A stretch of DNA of 24,340 bases from assembly GCA_029237515.1 (NCBI GenBank), contig JARBAV010000025.1, forward strand, positions 1-24,340. The letters are read 5' to 3'. A program made the position numbers and the translations under genes. This document shows, in pieces, positions 1-7,740 of the stretch. Every line of letters starts with the position of its first letter. The first letter of the stretch is position 1. The stretch comes from Nitrososphaerales archaeon. GTDB lineage: Archaea; Thermoproteota; Nitrososphaeria; Nitrososphaerales; Nitrososphaeraceae. The notes beneath the pieces are model-generated. The model made no database searches. It saw only the letters and a list, made by a program, of their open reading frames with translations, and was not told the DNA's origin.

Positions 1-761
1 CTGAAATTAAGAACACTTTCGTGAATAAGGATATCAATGGGGTCACTATGAAATGTGACACAATAGGGTCCATTGAAGCCATCAGTGACCTGCTTATTAA
101 GCAAAAGGTTCCCATAAGAATTTCGGACATAGGCCACGTGACCAAGAGGGATGTCATCGAGGCTTCAGCAGTAAGGGAGAAGGATAGATATTTGGGAGTT
201 ATTTTGGCGTTTAATGTTAGAGTCCTAGATGATGCCCGTAGGGAGGCCCAGGAGCGTCAAGTCATGATTTTTAATGAGAAAATCATCTACAATCTTGTGA
301 GAAGCTATTTTGACTGGACAACTTACCAGAAAGATCATCAAGACGTAATCATGTTTAATGAAATTCCGCCAGTCTGCAAATTTCAGTTCTTAAAAAACTT
401 TGTATTCAGACGTAACGATCCTGCAGTATTCGGAGCCGAGATACTAGTGGGAAAATTAAGACAAAAAATTCCTGTGATTAATGAAGAAGGCAAAAAAATA
501 GGTGCAATCCATCAAATTCAACAAAGTGGTAAGACTATTGAGGAAGCTTCCAAAGGTATGCAGGTCGCAGTCTCAATTCGAGGTCCCACCATTGGACGAC
601 AGATTAACGAAGGAGATGTCTTCTACACTGATTTGCATAGCAAACAGGCAAAGTTACTTAATGAACGTTTCACCCAAAGGCTTACTGAAGAAGAGATGGA
701 AGTTCTTAATCATATTGTATCTCTGAAAAGGAAAGATGACGAGCTTTTTGGCTACATTTGA
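1..761 (+). CDS. infB: Translation initiation factor aIF5B (IF2-like), C-terminal part, 5' end outside window
   Basis: This is the C-terminal ~252 residues of the archaeal homologue of IF2/eIF5B, the GTPase that promotes ribosomal subunit joining and helps place initiator tRNA. The frame is open from base 3, before the first GTG at 21, so the gene runs off the left edge and no start should be called here. What remains matches domains III and IV: an early stretch with GSIEAISDLL and KQKVPIRISDIGHVTKRDV (domain III), then the C-terminal beta-barrel with a run beginning FNEIPPVCKFQFLKNFVFRR and later ASKGMQVAVSIRGPTIGRQI. The GTP-binding G-domain would lie upstream. It ends at a TGA and is convergent with the thioredoxin gene. 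Identity is from family resemblance and is strong; absence of the G-domain reflects the window edge, not truncation. Confidence 0.93.
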   Translation, partial: EIKNTFVNKDINGVTMKCDTIGSIEAISDLLIKQKVPIRISDIGHVTKRDVIEASAVREKDRYLGVILAFNVRVLDDARREAQERQVMIFNEKIIYNLVRSYFDWTTYQKDHQDVIMFNEIPPVCKFQFLKNFVFRRNDPAVFGAEILVGKLRQKIPVINEEGKKIGAIHQIQQSGKTIEEASKGMQVAVSIRGPTIGRQINEGDVFYTDLHSKQAKLLNERFTQRLTEEEMEVLNHIVSLKRKDDELFGYI

Positions 762-834
762 CGCGGTTGGGAGGCTCCAGACCCACTGAATTCCCCTAGC
801 TAAAACAAGAAATTCATCCAATTTATCAGAAATA

Positions 835-1170
835 TTATTGATACTTCTGAAGCAAACCTTCTAGGCCCTTTTCTCCTACTGCGCCCACGGCTCGATCGAG
901 AGCCTTGCCATTCATAAAAATAATGAAAGTTGGGATAGCATACACGTCATATCTCATGGCTACTCCCTGATTATCGTCCACGTTCAACCTGCCAAATGTG
1001 ACTTTCTGACCATATTTTTTAGATAGTCTGTCGAAGATTGGCAGCATAAATTGACAGGGCCCACACCATGTTGCCCAAAAATCGACCAATACAGGTTTAT
1101 TGCCAGATATGTTCTCCTCAAAGTTCTTATCGTTCAGCTCCACCAATGCTGGCTTATTTACTTCACTCAT
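835..1170 (-). CDS. trxA: Thioredoxin
   Basis: A small thiol-disulfide oxidoreductase of 111 residues that reduces protein disulfides in the cytoplasm. The active-site motif WATWCGPC is intact and followed by the conserved cis-proline segment (YAIPTFIIF) and a GxVGEKGLEGLL helix near the C-terminus, so the whole thioredoxin fold is present. No signal peptide or membrane segment is seen. An upstream ATG at 1197 would add nine residues, but a TATA-like box (CTTAAATAT on the minus strand, about 1200-1209) would then lie directly against the start; the ATG at 1170, about 34 nt downstream of the box, is the better choice with a short leader. The gene is transcribed alone, convergent with aIF5B. 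The reductase partner is not in the window. Confidence 0.93.
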   Translation of the reverse strand: MSEVNKPALVELNDKNFEENISGNKPVLVDFWATWCGPCQFMLPIFDRLSKKYGQKVTFGRLNVDDNQGVAMRYDVYAIPTFIIFMNGKALDRAVGAVGEKGLEGLLQKYQ

Positions 1171-1287
1171 AATGATACATTCAATAAAAGTTATCATGCA
1201 TATTTAAGACTTATCCGATCAAGCCAGTCCAATGTTCTGAAAATTCAAGGCTGGTTAAATCCTCGATAATGGATAAAGAAAGGATTT

Positions 1288-1734
1288 TTACAAGTCAACC
1301 AAGAAGGTTGCAACATAACTAGTGTCTGTACATTGGATTTTCAACTCGTGGTAAGTGATTGCTTTGATCTCGATTTTGTAATTGTGCTTATCATAATTGA
1401 CTTTTTCTCCTCCTACCTGTGCCTCAAGAAAATACCTTTTCTCCTCGAGGTTTTTATCTTTCTCAAAAACTCTAATGGAGAATCTTGACAACACGATCTG
1501 ATCAATAAAAATTTTCAATAAAACCTTTTCTAACCAGTCGAAAAGGAGATTTTCGAGATTTTCGTCGCTAGCTATGATCGTCTCAGATTGGCGATTTTCT
1601 ACCTTGTCAATATCAAACATGATGTTAACCAACCCCATGGCACTATTTTCGAATAGTTCTTCTAAACTGCTCCCATGGGCTTGAACAATAGCGTCGGTGC
1701 TGTGCTCCAGATATCTGTACCTATCGGAGTCCAA
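1288..1734 (-). CDS. Archease
   Basis: A 148-residue member of the archease family, which activates the RNA ligase RtcB during tRNA splicing and RNA repair. The N-terminal signature YRYLEHSTDAIVQAHG (about residues 6-21) holds the conserved H-x-x-D; the C-terminus carries IKAITYHELKI and ends TFLVDL, both typical of the family. Length is as expected. The start is a TTG at 1734; no ATG or GTG lies nearby, and an AT-rich TATA-like run (TTATTATTATTATT on the minus strand, about 1760-1774) is placed about 26-34 nt upstream, which suggests a leaderless TTG-initiated message. It is divergent from hisS across a 78-bp promoter region. A partner fits: this window also encodes a tRNA with an apparent intron. 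RtcB itself is not in the window. Confidence 0.9.
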   Translation of the reverse strand: MDSDRYRYLEHSTDAIVQAHGSSLEELFENSAMGLVNIMFDIDKVENRQSETIIASDENLENLLFDWLEKVLLKIFIDQIVLSRFSIRVFEKDKNLEEKRYFLEAQVGGEKVNYDKHNYKIEIKAITYHELKIQCTDTSYVATFLVDL

Positions 1735-1812
1735 CTTGATTATTTGAGAAAAAGGGTTGAATAATAATAATAATGTGTCGAATCAAGAGTAAAATCTAAA
1801 TGGTCACTACGG

Positions 1813-3108
1813 TTGGTCTGTTTTGTGAGATTGAGCCTTCCGCGTGGGATGAGAGATATCGATGTTGACGAATTATCCAATATTAGCCATATCAGAAGTC
1901 GATTTATACGAACCGTTGGTTTGTTTAATTTTAAGGTACTTCAGCCATCACCATTGGAAATGCTTTCTACTCTCGAAGCTAAAGGAGGTCCTACAATTTC
2001 CAATGAAATCTATAATTTCAAAGACAAAGGTGGGAGAGAAGTTGCGCTGAGGTTTGATCTCACCGTTGGACTAACCCGTTATATATCTCAGAGGAGAGAG
2101 ATGAAATTGCCCATCAAGGCGGCTGCTTTTGGGGGAGTTTGGAGGTACGACGAACCCCAAGCAGGGAGGTATAGATATTTTCATCAATGGGATGCTGAGC
2201 TATACGATTCATACAACTTGGAGCATGAAGCTGAAATTATTCAGCTTGCGGCTTCCTTCTTTGAAGATTTAGGACTAGATGTCACAATCGACGTAAGCCA
2301 TAGGGAATTGCTGGAACAGTACATGAAGCAAGAACTTGGTTTGTCGGATCCCTCTTTAGCGTTCGAGGTCTTTAGAGCAATGGACAAGGTTCAGAAGAAG
2401 GGAGTAGAAGCAGTTTATCTCGAATATGCGAATAAGTTCAGCCCCACGTTACTCAGACCCATGCTAGAACTATCTTCTCAAATTGGGACGATAAATGAAA
2501 TTGAAGATCAAGCCACAAGATTAAGCAAATTACCAAAATGGCAATTACTACATGACTTGGAACGCTCGCTGTCTGCAAGAGGAGTTAGAAACGTAAGAAT
2601 AAATCTGGGAATAGTCAGAGGGCTTGACTATTATTCAGGGACTGTCTTCGAAATATTTGACCCTACTTCCACGGTAGGTGCTTTAGCCGGTGGTGGCCGA
2701 TTTGATATTTTGACTGCTGCGTTTGATCGAAGCGATTTAGGCGCCGTTGGGGTAGCCGGAGGCGTCGAACGCCTTTTGAATGTATTAAGCCAACACGGGT
2801 TATTGAAGGTCAAATCCAAGCCATTAGTCTTTGTGGCTTCAGAGGATAGTGATAAAAAATTCGTGTTAAAAATGGTTTCAGAATTGAGAAGTTCTGGGAT
2901 ACCCGCTGACTATGACAGTAGAGCTCGAACTTTGAGAAAGCAAATGGAGTATGGATCCTCTATTGGTGCTACCATATTGGTGAGGGCAGCGCAGAAGGGA
3001 AATGAAAACGACGTAACAGTAAAAAATTTGGTCAGCGGTCGGGAAGTAACAGGAAAAACAATTCAAGTTGTAGAATTAGTTTCTGAAATTCTTCAATCAG
3101 GCAACTGA
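1813..3108 (+). CDS. hisS: Histidyl-tRNA synthetase
   Basis: Class II aminoacyl-tRNA synthetase charging tRNA-His. Counting from the TTG at 1813 (431 residues): the N-terminal LPRGMRDI is the family's usual opening; motif 2 spans about 106-131 (FGGVWRYDEPQAGRYRYFHQ); the histidine-binding signature is at about 265-282 (LGIVRGLDYYSGTVFEI); motif 3 runs about 292-321 (GGGRFD, then GVAGGVERL). The region from about 335 is the anticodon-binding alpha/beta domain. Length is normal. Two starts are plausible: TTG 1813 or GTG 1825, the latter giving a start close to the LPRGMRD signature and lying about 26 nt after an A-rich box near 1791-1800. I list the longer one. The gene is divergent from archease and ends 8 bp from the convergent small ORF. 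Confidence 0.95.
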   Translation: MVCFVRLSLPRGMRDIDVDELSNISHIRSRFIRTVGLFNFKVLQPSPLEMLSTLEAKGGPTISNEIYNFKDKGGREVALRFDLTVGLTRYISQRREMKLPIKAAAFGGVWRYDEPQAGRYRYFHQWDAELYDSYNLEHEAEIIQLAASFFEDLGLDVTIDVSHRELLEQYMKQELGLSDPSLAFEVFRAMDKVQKKGVEAVYLEYANKFSPTLLRPMLELSSQIGTINEIEDQATRLSKLPKWQLLHDLERSLSARGVRNVRINLGIVRGLDYYSGTVFEIFDPTSTVGALAGGGRFDILTAAFDRSDLGAVGVAGGVERLLNVLSQHGLLKVKSKPLVFVASEDSDKKFVLKMVSELRSSGIPADYDSRARTLRKQMEYGSSIGATILVRAAQKGNENDVTVKNLVSGREVTGKTIQVVELVSEILQSGN

Positions 3109-3116
3109 ATTGATTC

Positions 3117-3374
3117 CTATATTTCTATCATACCAGTATTCCTCATTTTTATCATTCCTGAACTTTTCTTCTCATAGACATTGCGAATAACTAAATGCGG
3201 AGGTTCGTAACTTACGTACAAATCATTGACTTCAAGCTCTTGGACATTATAATTGACCTGTATGTGTTCCTCCTTAATCCCACTTTCAACTAATCGTTTC
3301 TTGGCTCGATCAATGATCTGTTCATCAGAGGTGTTTGGTGCGAAGAAGATTTTTCCGGAATAAGGAATGTGCAT
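3117..3374 (-). CDS. Small protein of unknown function (85 aa)
   Basis: An 85-residue ORF I do not recognise. It has an ATG start with a TATA-like box (GTTTATTTA on the minus strand, about 3393-3403) centred some 25 nt upstream, the leaderless arrangement seen for other genes here, which supports it as real. Composition is mixed and charged: an amphipathic helix-like segment (about 17-35, EQIIDRAKKRLVESGIKEEH) lies between strand-like segments, and the tail is Met-rich with two GMI repeats. There are no cysteines, signal peptide or membrane segment. It is convergent with hisS (8-bp gap) and divergent from the SDH operon. It may be a soluble alpha/beta domain protein; no function is proposed. 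Confidence 0.6.
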   Translation of the reverse strand: MHIPYSGKIFFAPNTSDEQIIDRAKKRLVESGIKEEHIQVNYNVQELEVNDLYVSYEPPHLVIRNVYEKKSSGMIKMRNTGMIEI

Positions 3375-3473
3375 CAGGATGATCTAAAAATTCAACAAGT
3401 AAATAAACTTCTGTTCTTGTAAGTCGATTAGGCCTCAAAATCAAATTAGTTCAGTCTTGCTATAATTGACAAA

Positions 3474-3483
3474 GGTATTTATG
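3474..3483 (+). promoter_or_regulatory. TATA-like box for the sdh operon
   Basis: GGTATTTATG, about 45-54 nt before the sdhA TTG. Transcription would start near 3504, leaving a leader of about 24 nt that includes a GAGGGTG Shine-Dalgarno-like element at 3512-3518, nine nt before the start codon. Unlike most genes here the operon therefore seems to have a led, SD-bearing message. Assignment is by spacing only. Confidence 0.45.
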
Positions 3484-3527
3484 AGAATTGCAGTGCACGA
3501 TATCTTCACTAGAGGGTGTTTTCATGA

Positions 3528-5243
3528 TTGACTGAGGTTCTCTCATATGATGTTTTAATAATGGGATCTGGCCTAGCTGGACTTCGAGCTGCTTTGTCTG
3601 CTGCGTCCGTGGACAGGAGTTTGAGCATAGCTGTCATCTCGAAGGTTCAGGTAATGCGTTCTCACTCCGTTTCTGCAGAGGGAGGAACAGCAGCCGTCTT
3701 GTTTGAAGAAGAAGGGGACAATAGAGAATCTCATGTTTATGATACAATTAGAGGTAGTGATTTCCTTGCCGACCAAGATGTTGCAGAACGACTGGTCTCT
3801 AATGTACCGTACGAAATATACCAACTAGATCATTGGGGAATGCCATGGTCGAGAAGGTCTGACGGACGCATCGATCAGCGGAAATTCGGGGGATACTCAT
3901 TCCCTCGTGCAACGTATGCTCAAGATAAAGTAGGTTTTTACGAGATGCAGACTTTGTATGATACATGCCTGAGGCATGAGAACATCCATTTTCTAAACGA
4001 ATGGTTCTGTACATCGATCCTATCAGATGGATCTAGCTTTCGGGGATTCACGGCTATCGAGATGAAAACAGGCGAGTTTGTGATAATAAAGTCTCTGGCA
4101 GGAATCATTTGTACTGGGGGTGCGGGGCGAATTTATGGCTTTTCTACCTACGCCCATTCTTCGACTCCAGATGGCTTGGATATGGCGTACAGAAAGGGAT
4201 TAGCGCTAAAGGATATGGAATTTGTGCAGTTTCATCCCAGTGGGATTCTGCCATCTGGAATCTTAATTACAGAGGGTGCCAGGGGTGAGGGTGGATATCT
4301 TGTAAATAATCAAGGAGAACGATTCATGAAGCGATATGCTCCGGAAAAACTTGAACTTGCCCCAAGAGACGTTGTGTCACGGGCCATGATTCGTGAGATA
4401 CAAGAAGGAAAGGGCTTCAAACACGAGACTGGAATAGATTGTCTTAAACTTGATCTGTCACATCTAGGAGCTGAACGTATTAAAGAAAAATTGGCAGGAA
4501 TTAGGGAAATAGGGATAAAGTTTTCAGGTATTGATGTTATCAATGAGGCGATCGAGGTTAGACCTGTTTGCCATTATATGATGGGAGGAATACATACAAA
4601 TATTGAAGGGGAGACAGAAATGAGTGGCCTTTGGTGTGCCGGCGAAGCAGCTTGCAATAGTACCCATGGTGCAAATAGGCTGGGTGCAAATTCAACTTCC
4701 GAATGTCTAGTGTGGGGGAATATTACAGGAAAGCATGCTGCTGAACATGCTCAAAGGGTCAAGGATCGAACAATGACACTGCCTGAACAGCAAATTATAG
4801 AAGAGGAAAAGAGGATCTATGATGGCATATTCCATGGAAGAGGCGAAATGAATCCTTATGAAATAAAAAAAAGACTTGCAGAATTGATGGATTCTAAGGC
4901 ATATGTATTTCGAGATGGAAATACTTTAGCGGAAGCATTAAAAGAAGTAAAGGAATTGAAACGTGCATCTTGGAGACATGTGGACGACAAGGCCTACGAA
5001 TACAATACTAACTACATTAATGTCATGGAAATCGATTCAATAGCACGAATCTCTGAGATTGTTTTGGTAGGGGCACTAAATCGGCAAGAGTCAAGAGGAG
5101 CTCATGCAAGAATCGATTACCCAAGTCGAGATGATGTAAATTATCTGAAACATACGCTTGCCTACTATTCTCATGAAGGACCAGAATTGCGTTGGTATCC
5201 GGTACAGATTACTAGGTATGCACCGGTTGAGAGGAAATATTAA
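3528..5243 (+). CDS. sdhA: Succinate dehydrogenase flavoprotein subunit
   Basis: FAD subunit oxidising succinate to fumarate in the TCA cycle, 571 residues. The dinucleotide-binding motif GSGLAGLRAA lies at 13-22. The region RSHSVSAEGGTAA (44-56) carries His46, at the position of the histidine that binds FAD covalently in this family. Catalytic motifs are intact: HPSG (236-239), TEGARGEGG (248-256, Arg252), APRDVVSRA (278-286), CHYMMGGI (348-355), then GLWCAGEAACNSTHGANRLG. The start must be TTG 3528: the preceding in-frame codon is TGA (3525-3527), and an ATG at 3524 is in another frame and hits that same stop region. It is the first gene of a four-gene operon and overlaps sdhC by one base (TAATG). 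Confidence 0.96.
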   Translation: MTEVLSYDVLIMGSGLAGLRAALSAASVDRSLSIAVISKVQVMRSHSVSAEGGTAAVLFEEEGDNRESHVYDTIRGSDFLADQDVAERLVSNVPYEIYQLDHWGMPWSRRSDGRIDQRKFGGYSFPRATYAQDKVGFYEMQTLYDTCLRHENIHFLNEWFCTSILSDGSSFRGFTAIEMKTGEFVIIKSLAGIICTGGAGRIYGFSTYAHSSTPDGLDMAYRKGLALKDMEFVQFHPSGILPSGILITEGARGEGGYLVNNQGERFMKRYAPEKLELAPRDVVSRAMIREIQEGKGFKHETGIDCLKLDLSHLGAERIKEKLAGIREIGIKFSGIDVINEAIEVRPVCHYMMGGIHTNIEGETEMSGLWCAGEAACNSTHGANRLGANSTSECLVWGNITGKHAAEHAQRVKDRTMTLPEQQIIEEEKRIYDGIFHGRGEMNPYEIKKRLAELMDSKAYVFRDGNTLAEALKEVKELKRASWRHVDDKAYEYNTNYINVMEIDSIARISEIVLVGALNRQESRGAHARIDYPSRDDVNYLKHTLAYYSHEGPELRWYPVQITRYAPVERKY

Positions 5244-5713
5244 TGAAATCATCTAATGAGGATAGGATTTATTCGGACGGTAATAGACGTGAAAACCATG
5301 AAGGCCTTAAAGCCTGGCTAAACCCTTCAAGATATGGTTGGGAGCGAATTTCGTATTGGCTTCAACGGTTAACTGGCGTATTTCTACTGATTTATTTTGT
5401 CGGACATGTCATTGAAACCAGTTCTCTAGTCGACGGTAAAGATGCATGGAACGCTATGTTGGAATTGACACAGACTACATGGGGACACCTATTTCTGATT
5501 TTGGTAATTGGTACAAGTACTTTTCACTCGGCCAATGGGATCCGGCTGTTATTTACCGAAACAGGCAGAGGACTAGGTAAGCCGGGTAGGCCTGATTATC
5601 CATACTCTCCTGTCTCACTGAACTATCGACAGAAATCGGGAATCTGGATTGCGTTGATCTTGGCAGCTACTGCGATGTTATATGGAGCAAGCATCTTATT
5701 TGCAGGAGAATAG
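5243..5713 (+). CDS. sdhC: Succinate dehydrogenase cytochrome b subunit (membrane anchor C)
   Basis: Membrane anchor of the SDH complex, 156 residues. A polar N-terminal ~30 residues is followed by ERISYWLQRLTGVFLLIYF, the typical SdhC entry into TM1 (about 38-60). TM2 spans about 80-104 and ends FHSANGIRLLF; TM3 lies at about 130-153. Histidines suited to haem b ligation are seen in YFVGHVIET and TFHSANG. This is a classical cytochrome-b type anchor and not the cysteine-rich CCG (type E) anchor found in some archaea. The ATG overlaps the sdhA stop by one base, so translation is probably coupled; a GAGAGG element sits about nine nt upstream. Which of C and D contributes each haem ligand cannot be decided from sequence alone. 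Confidence 0.88.
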   Translation: MKSSNEDRIYSDGNRRENHEGLKAWLNPSRYGWERISYWLQRLTGVFLLIYFVGHVIETSSLVDGKDAWNAMLELTQTTWGHLFLILVIGTSTFHSANGIRLLFTETGRGLGKPGRPDYPYSPVSLNYRQKSGIWIALILAATAMLYGASILFAGE

Positions 5714-5780
5714 ACTAATTCATATATTGGAGATTAGGAGGTTATTCTAAAACACGTTGATCCTGAAAGAGAGTCAAATA

Positions 5781-6116
5781 ATGAAGATACATTACATCAC
5801 TGGAATAGCCGCTCTCCTTGTTGTGGCTGTACACATCATTATGAGACTAGTTATGCCCTTTTCCATGAGTCTAGAATACGAGAACGTTATTGCGAATTAT
5901 CAGAATATTGCATACGCAGTACTCTTGGAATCTATTCTTGTTCTGATTGCCATTCATGGGTTCAATGGGTTGAGAATTATCTTGATAGAATTTAGACAGA
6001 ATATAGCTTGGGAAAACGGAGTGACTGTTTTCACGCTAGTTGCGATGATTGCACTTATTGCATACGGTACAAGAACAATAATAGTAGCTAATGGTCTGGG
6101 ATCATCGAAAGAATGA
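5781..6116 (+). CDS. sdhD: Succinate dehydrogenase second membrane anchor (D)
   Basis: Small hydrophobic protein, 111 residues from the ATG at 5781, with three predicted membrane helices (about 6-25, 42-66 and 78-101 counted from that ATG). VVAVHIIMRLVMPF and LIAIHGFNGLRIILIEF each have a histidine in a helix, the second echoing FHSANGIRLLF of the neighbouring anchor, so the two are likely homologous partners. An alternative TTG at 5757 would add eight polar residues; a strong AGGAGG lies at 5736-5741 but is 15 nt from that TTG and 39 nt from the ATG, so it decides neither. The gene follows sdhC after a gap of 67 bp and overlaps sdhB by ATGA. Assignment rests on topology and position; sequence similarity in this family is low. 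Confidence 0.8.
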   Translation: MKIHYITGIAALLVVAVHIIMRLVMPFSMSLEYENVIANYQNIAYAVLLESILVLIAIHGFNGLRIILIEFRQNIAWENGVTVFTLVAMIALIAYGTRTIIVANGLGSSKE

Positions 6117-6961
6117 CAGCACTTCTTAGCATTAAGACTAGGCGAACGAAACTAGGACATGATGAGAAAAAGGAGAGCACACTTGAGGATAGCCGGAAGG
6201 TAGTCCACTTAAGAGTCTATAGAAAGAACCCCAAACAAGATAAGTCCTCGCATTTCGACAAGTTTGAAGTACCCGTTCAGCGTTGGACAACTGTTTTGGA
6301 TGCCTTGTTGCATGCCAAAGAATATCTGGATAAAAGCATAGCGATTCGGTATTCTTGCAGGATGGCATCTTGCGGATCTTGTGGAATGAAGATAAACGGA
6401 ATTCCAAGACTCGCATGCTATACCAAAATCTCTGAAATCGATGGGAATATCATTACTTGTGAGCCCCTCCCCAATTTTCCAGTAATTAGAGACCTAGTCG
6501 GCGACTTTTCAGACTTTTTTGACCATCATGGCGCAATGGAGCCTTTTATTCACAATCAAAATGTAGATATTATTGACAAGAACCGCCTCACAGAATTTAT
6601 ACAGACACCTGAGGATGTCGAGAATTATTTGCAATTTTCATATTGTATAAAGTGTGGCTTGTGTTACTCTGCTTGTCCTTCCGTGGGGTCAGATACTAGG
6701 TTTCCAGGGCCTCAGGCTTTGGCCCAAGCCTATCGCTATGTTGCCGACAACCGAGATGATGCAACCCAGTCCAGATTGAACATCGTAGACAACAAGCACG
6801 GCATTTGGAGGTGTCATTTTGCAGGTTCCTGTAGTGTGGTTTGTCCTAAAGGAGTGGATCCCGCTCTGGGAATCCAATTGCTCCGAGGACATCTTGTCAA
6901 CTTTTCGAAAAACGACAAGAAATTAGCTGAATCCCGAACTAGAGACTTGGGCAAAACTTGA
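6113..6961 (+). CDS. sdhB: Succinate dehydrogenase iron-sulfur subunit
   Basis: Electron-transfer subunit linking the flavin to quinone, 282 residues. The plant-ferredoxin-like N-domain holds the 2Fe-2S ligands Cys82, Cys87, Cys90 and Cys102 (SCRMASCGSCG, then RLACY). The C-domain has SYCIKCGLCYSACPS (Cys178, 181, 184, 188) and CHFAGSCSVVCPKGVDP (Cys234, 240, 244), giving the ligands for the 4Fe-4S and third cluster. The N-terminus is about 30 residues longer than in many homologues, polar and rich in Lys/Arg/Glu; a later start is possible, but the ATGA overlap with sdhD favours 6113. Being last in an A-C-D-B order differs from the common C-D-A-B and A-B-C-D arrangements. Confidence 0.95.
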   Translation: MTALLSIKTRRTKLGHDEKKESTLEDSRKVVHLRVYRKNPKQDKSSHFDKFEVPVQRWTTVLDALLHAKEYLDKSIAIRYSCRMASCGSCGMKINGIPRLACYTKISEIDGNIITCEPLPNFPVIRDLVGDFSDFFDHHGAMEPFIHNQNVDIIDKNRLTEFIQTPEDVENYLQFSYCIKCGLCYSACPSVGSDTRFPGPQALAQAYRYVADNRDDATQSRLNIVDNKHGIWRCHFAGSCSVVCPKGVDPALGIQLLRGHLVNFSKNDKKLAESRTRDLGKT

Positions 6962-7039
6962 ACACCGACTAGCATTTTGCACTCGCACTCTGGCATTGAA
7001 TGGTTGCAGGACCTGCTTATCTCATGAACATTTTATATT

Positions 7040-7069
7040 GGAAATGTACGGTTGAGGTGTTGCATTTCC
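7040..7069 (+). terminator. Hairpin downstream of the sdh operon
   Basis: GGAAATGTA and TGCATTTCC form a 9-bp stem (one G-U pair) with a 12-nt loop, about 80 nt after sdhB. The wobble pair works only in plus-strand RNA; the minus strand would have an A-C mismatch there. It lies between two convergent genes, so an RNA 3'-end or stability structure is plausible. No U-run follows, so classical termination is not shown. A TATA-like TTTTATATT (7031-7039) abuts it, so promoter use is also possible. Confidence 0.35.
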
Positions 7070-7082
7070 CTTCGAGCACTAT

Positions 7083-7403
7083 TCAAGTCTTTGGAGGCAA
7101 GTTACTTTCATTTACCTGCTTATTAATCGCCTCTGCCATGAAGTGATTGCTTACATTCACTTTGACACCTTCAATACCATTAAGCTTGTAAACGTTGTCC
7201 CTGACGTCCTGTGCTATTTTGAAACCGAACACAGCCGGACAGAAGGGACTCGTAAGATGCAAATCAATATCCACATTACCTTCCTTGATATCGACCTTGT
7301 CTATCAATTCCAACTCCATAATTGAAACCCCTATCTCTGGATCTACAATCTTGGTGAGTTCGTCGAATATTTGTCTCTTCACTTGCTGAATATCCTGATT
7401 CAT
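7083..7403 (-). CDS. MIP18/DUF59 family iron-sulfur assembly-type protein
   Basis: A 106-residue DUF59 (MIP18/PaaD/SufT-like) domain protein; the family includes factors for maturation of iron-sulfur proteins. The signature LTKIVDPEIGVSIMELELID near the N-terminus and LTSPFCPAV with the single conserved cysteine are both present, and the rest has the expected alpha/beta pattern. The start is set by promoter geometry: GTATATAA (7428-7435) lies about 28 nt upstream of ATG 7403, whereas an in-frame TTG at 7424 would fall only a few bases from that box and could not be transcribed. Its placement next to SDH, which carries three iron-sulfur clusters, is suggestive but the two are convergent, not co-transcribed. 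The exact role is not inferable from sequence. Confidence 0.88.
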   Translation of the reverse strand: MNQDIQQVKRQIFDELTKIVDPEIGVSIMELELIDKVDIKEGNVDIDLHLTSPFCPAVFGFKIAQDVRDNVYKLNGIEGVKVNVSNHFMAEAINKQVNESNLPPKT

Positions 7404-7427
7404 CTCCCTTTTGATTTGTAACAATCG

Positions 7428-7435
7428 GTATATAA
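7428..7435 (-). promoter_or_regulatory. TATA box of the DUF59 gene
   Basis: TTATATAC on the minus strand, centred about 28 nt upstream of the ATG at 7403. It is one of the cleanest TATA matches here and indicates a leaderless message. Confidence 0.6.
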
Positions 7436-7654
7436 CTATTAAAGAACTTCGTGCCCTTCATTCGAGTAAATTATATTAATCTTATATCCTATCTAGATCC
7501 AATTATTTACAAGTTACAACTAGGAATTTAGTTAGATTCGATTTGATTGAGCGACATTACTATCTATGCAGCCATTGCGAGCATACTCGATCTACGCAAA
7601 TTCTTCCTTTGTTTCGGCTACCTATTTAGTAGAAAATGTGTGAAGGAGGTTACC

Positions 7655-7726
7655 ATGCATGAGAACTGCATAGTCAAAGGTATTACACCTGATAAAGTAT
7701 TCCTCAATTTTGTATGGCCATGGTAG
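7655..7726 (+). CDS. Possible 23-aa micro-ORF with strong ribosome binding site
   Basis: ATG at 7655 is preceded by AAGGAGGT (7643-7650) at a four-nt spacing, one of the best Shine-Dalgarno matches in the window. It would encode 23 residues, with one cysteine near the N-terminus and an aromatic C-terminus (FLNFVWPW). The frame stays open upstream to a TTG at 7547 (59 codons in total), so a longer form is possible. The start codon lies in a small inverted repeat, ATGCA/TGCAT (7655-7659 and 7667-7671). A TATA-like CTATTTAG lies at about 7622-7629, only about 30 nt upstream; if that is the promoter the SD would be barely transcribed. No family is recognised. It may be chance or an old gene remnant. 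Confidence 0.3.
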   Translation: MHENCIVKGITPDKVFLNFVWPW

Positions 7727-7740
7727 ACTATTGGATATAT

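Noticed and set aside
1..1300. Start codon of the aIF5B gene at GTG 21
   Set aside because: The frame is open to the window edge and domain III is already under way at this point, so the GTG is internal.
5736..5741. Strong AGGAGG between sdhC and sdhD as the sdhD ribosome binding site
   Set aside because: It lies 15 nt from TTG 5757 and 39 nt from ATG 5781, outside a normal SD window for either, so it was not used to set the start; it may be a relic or serve an alternative structure.
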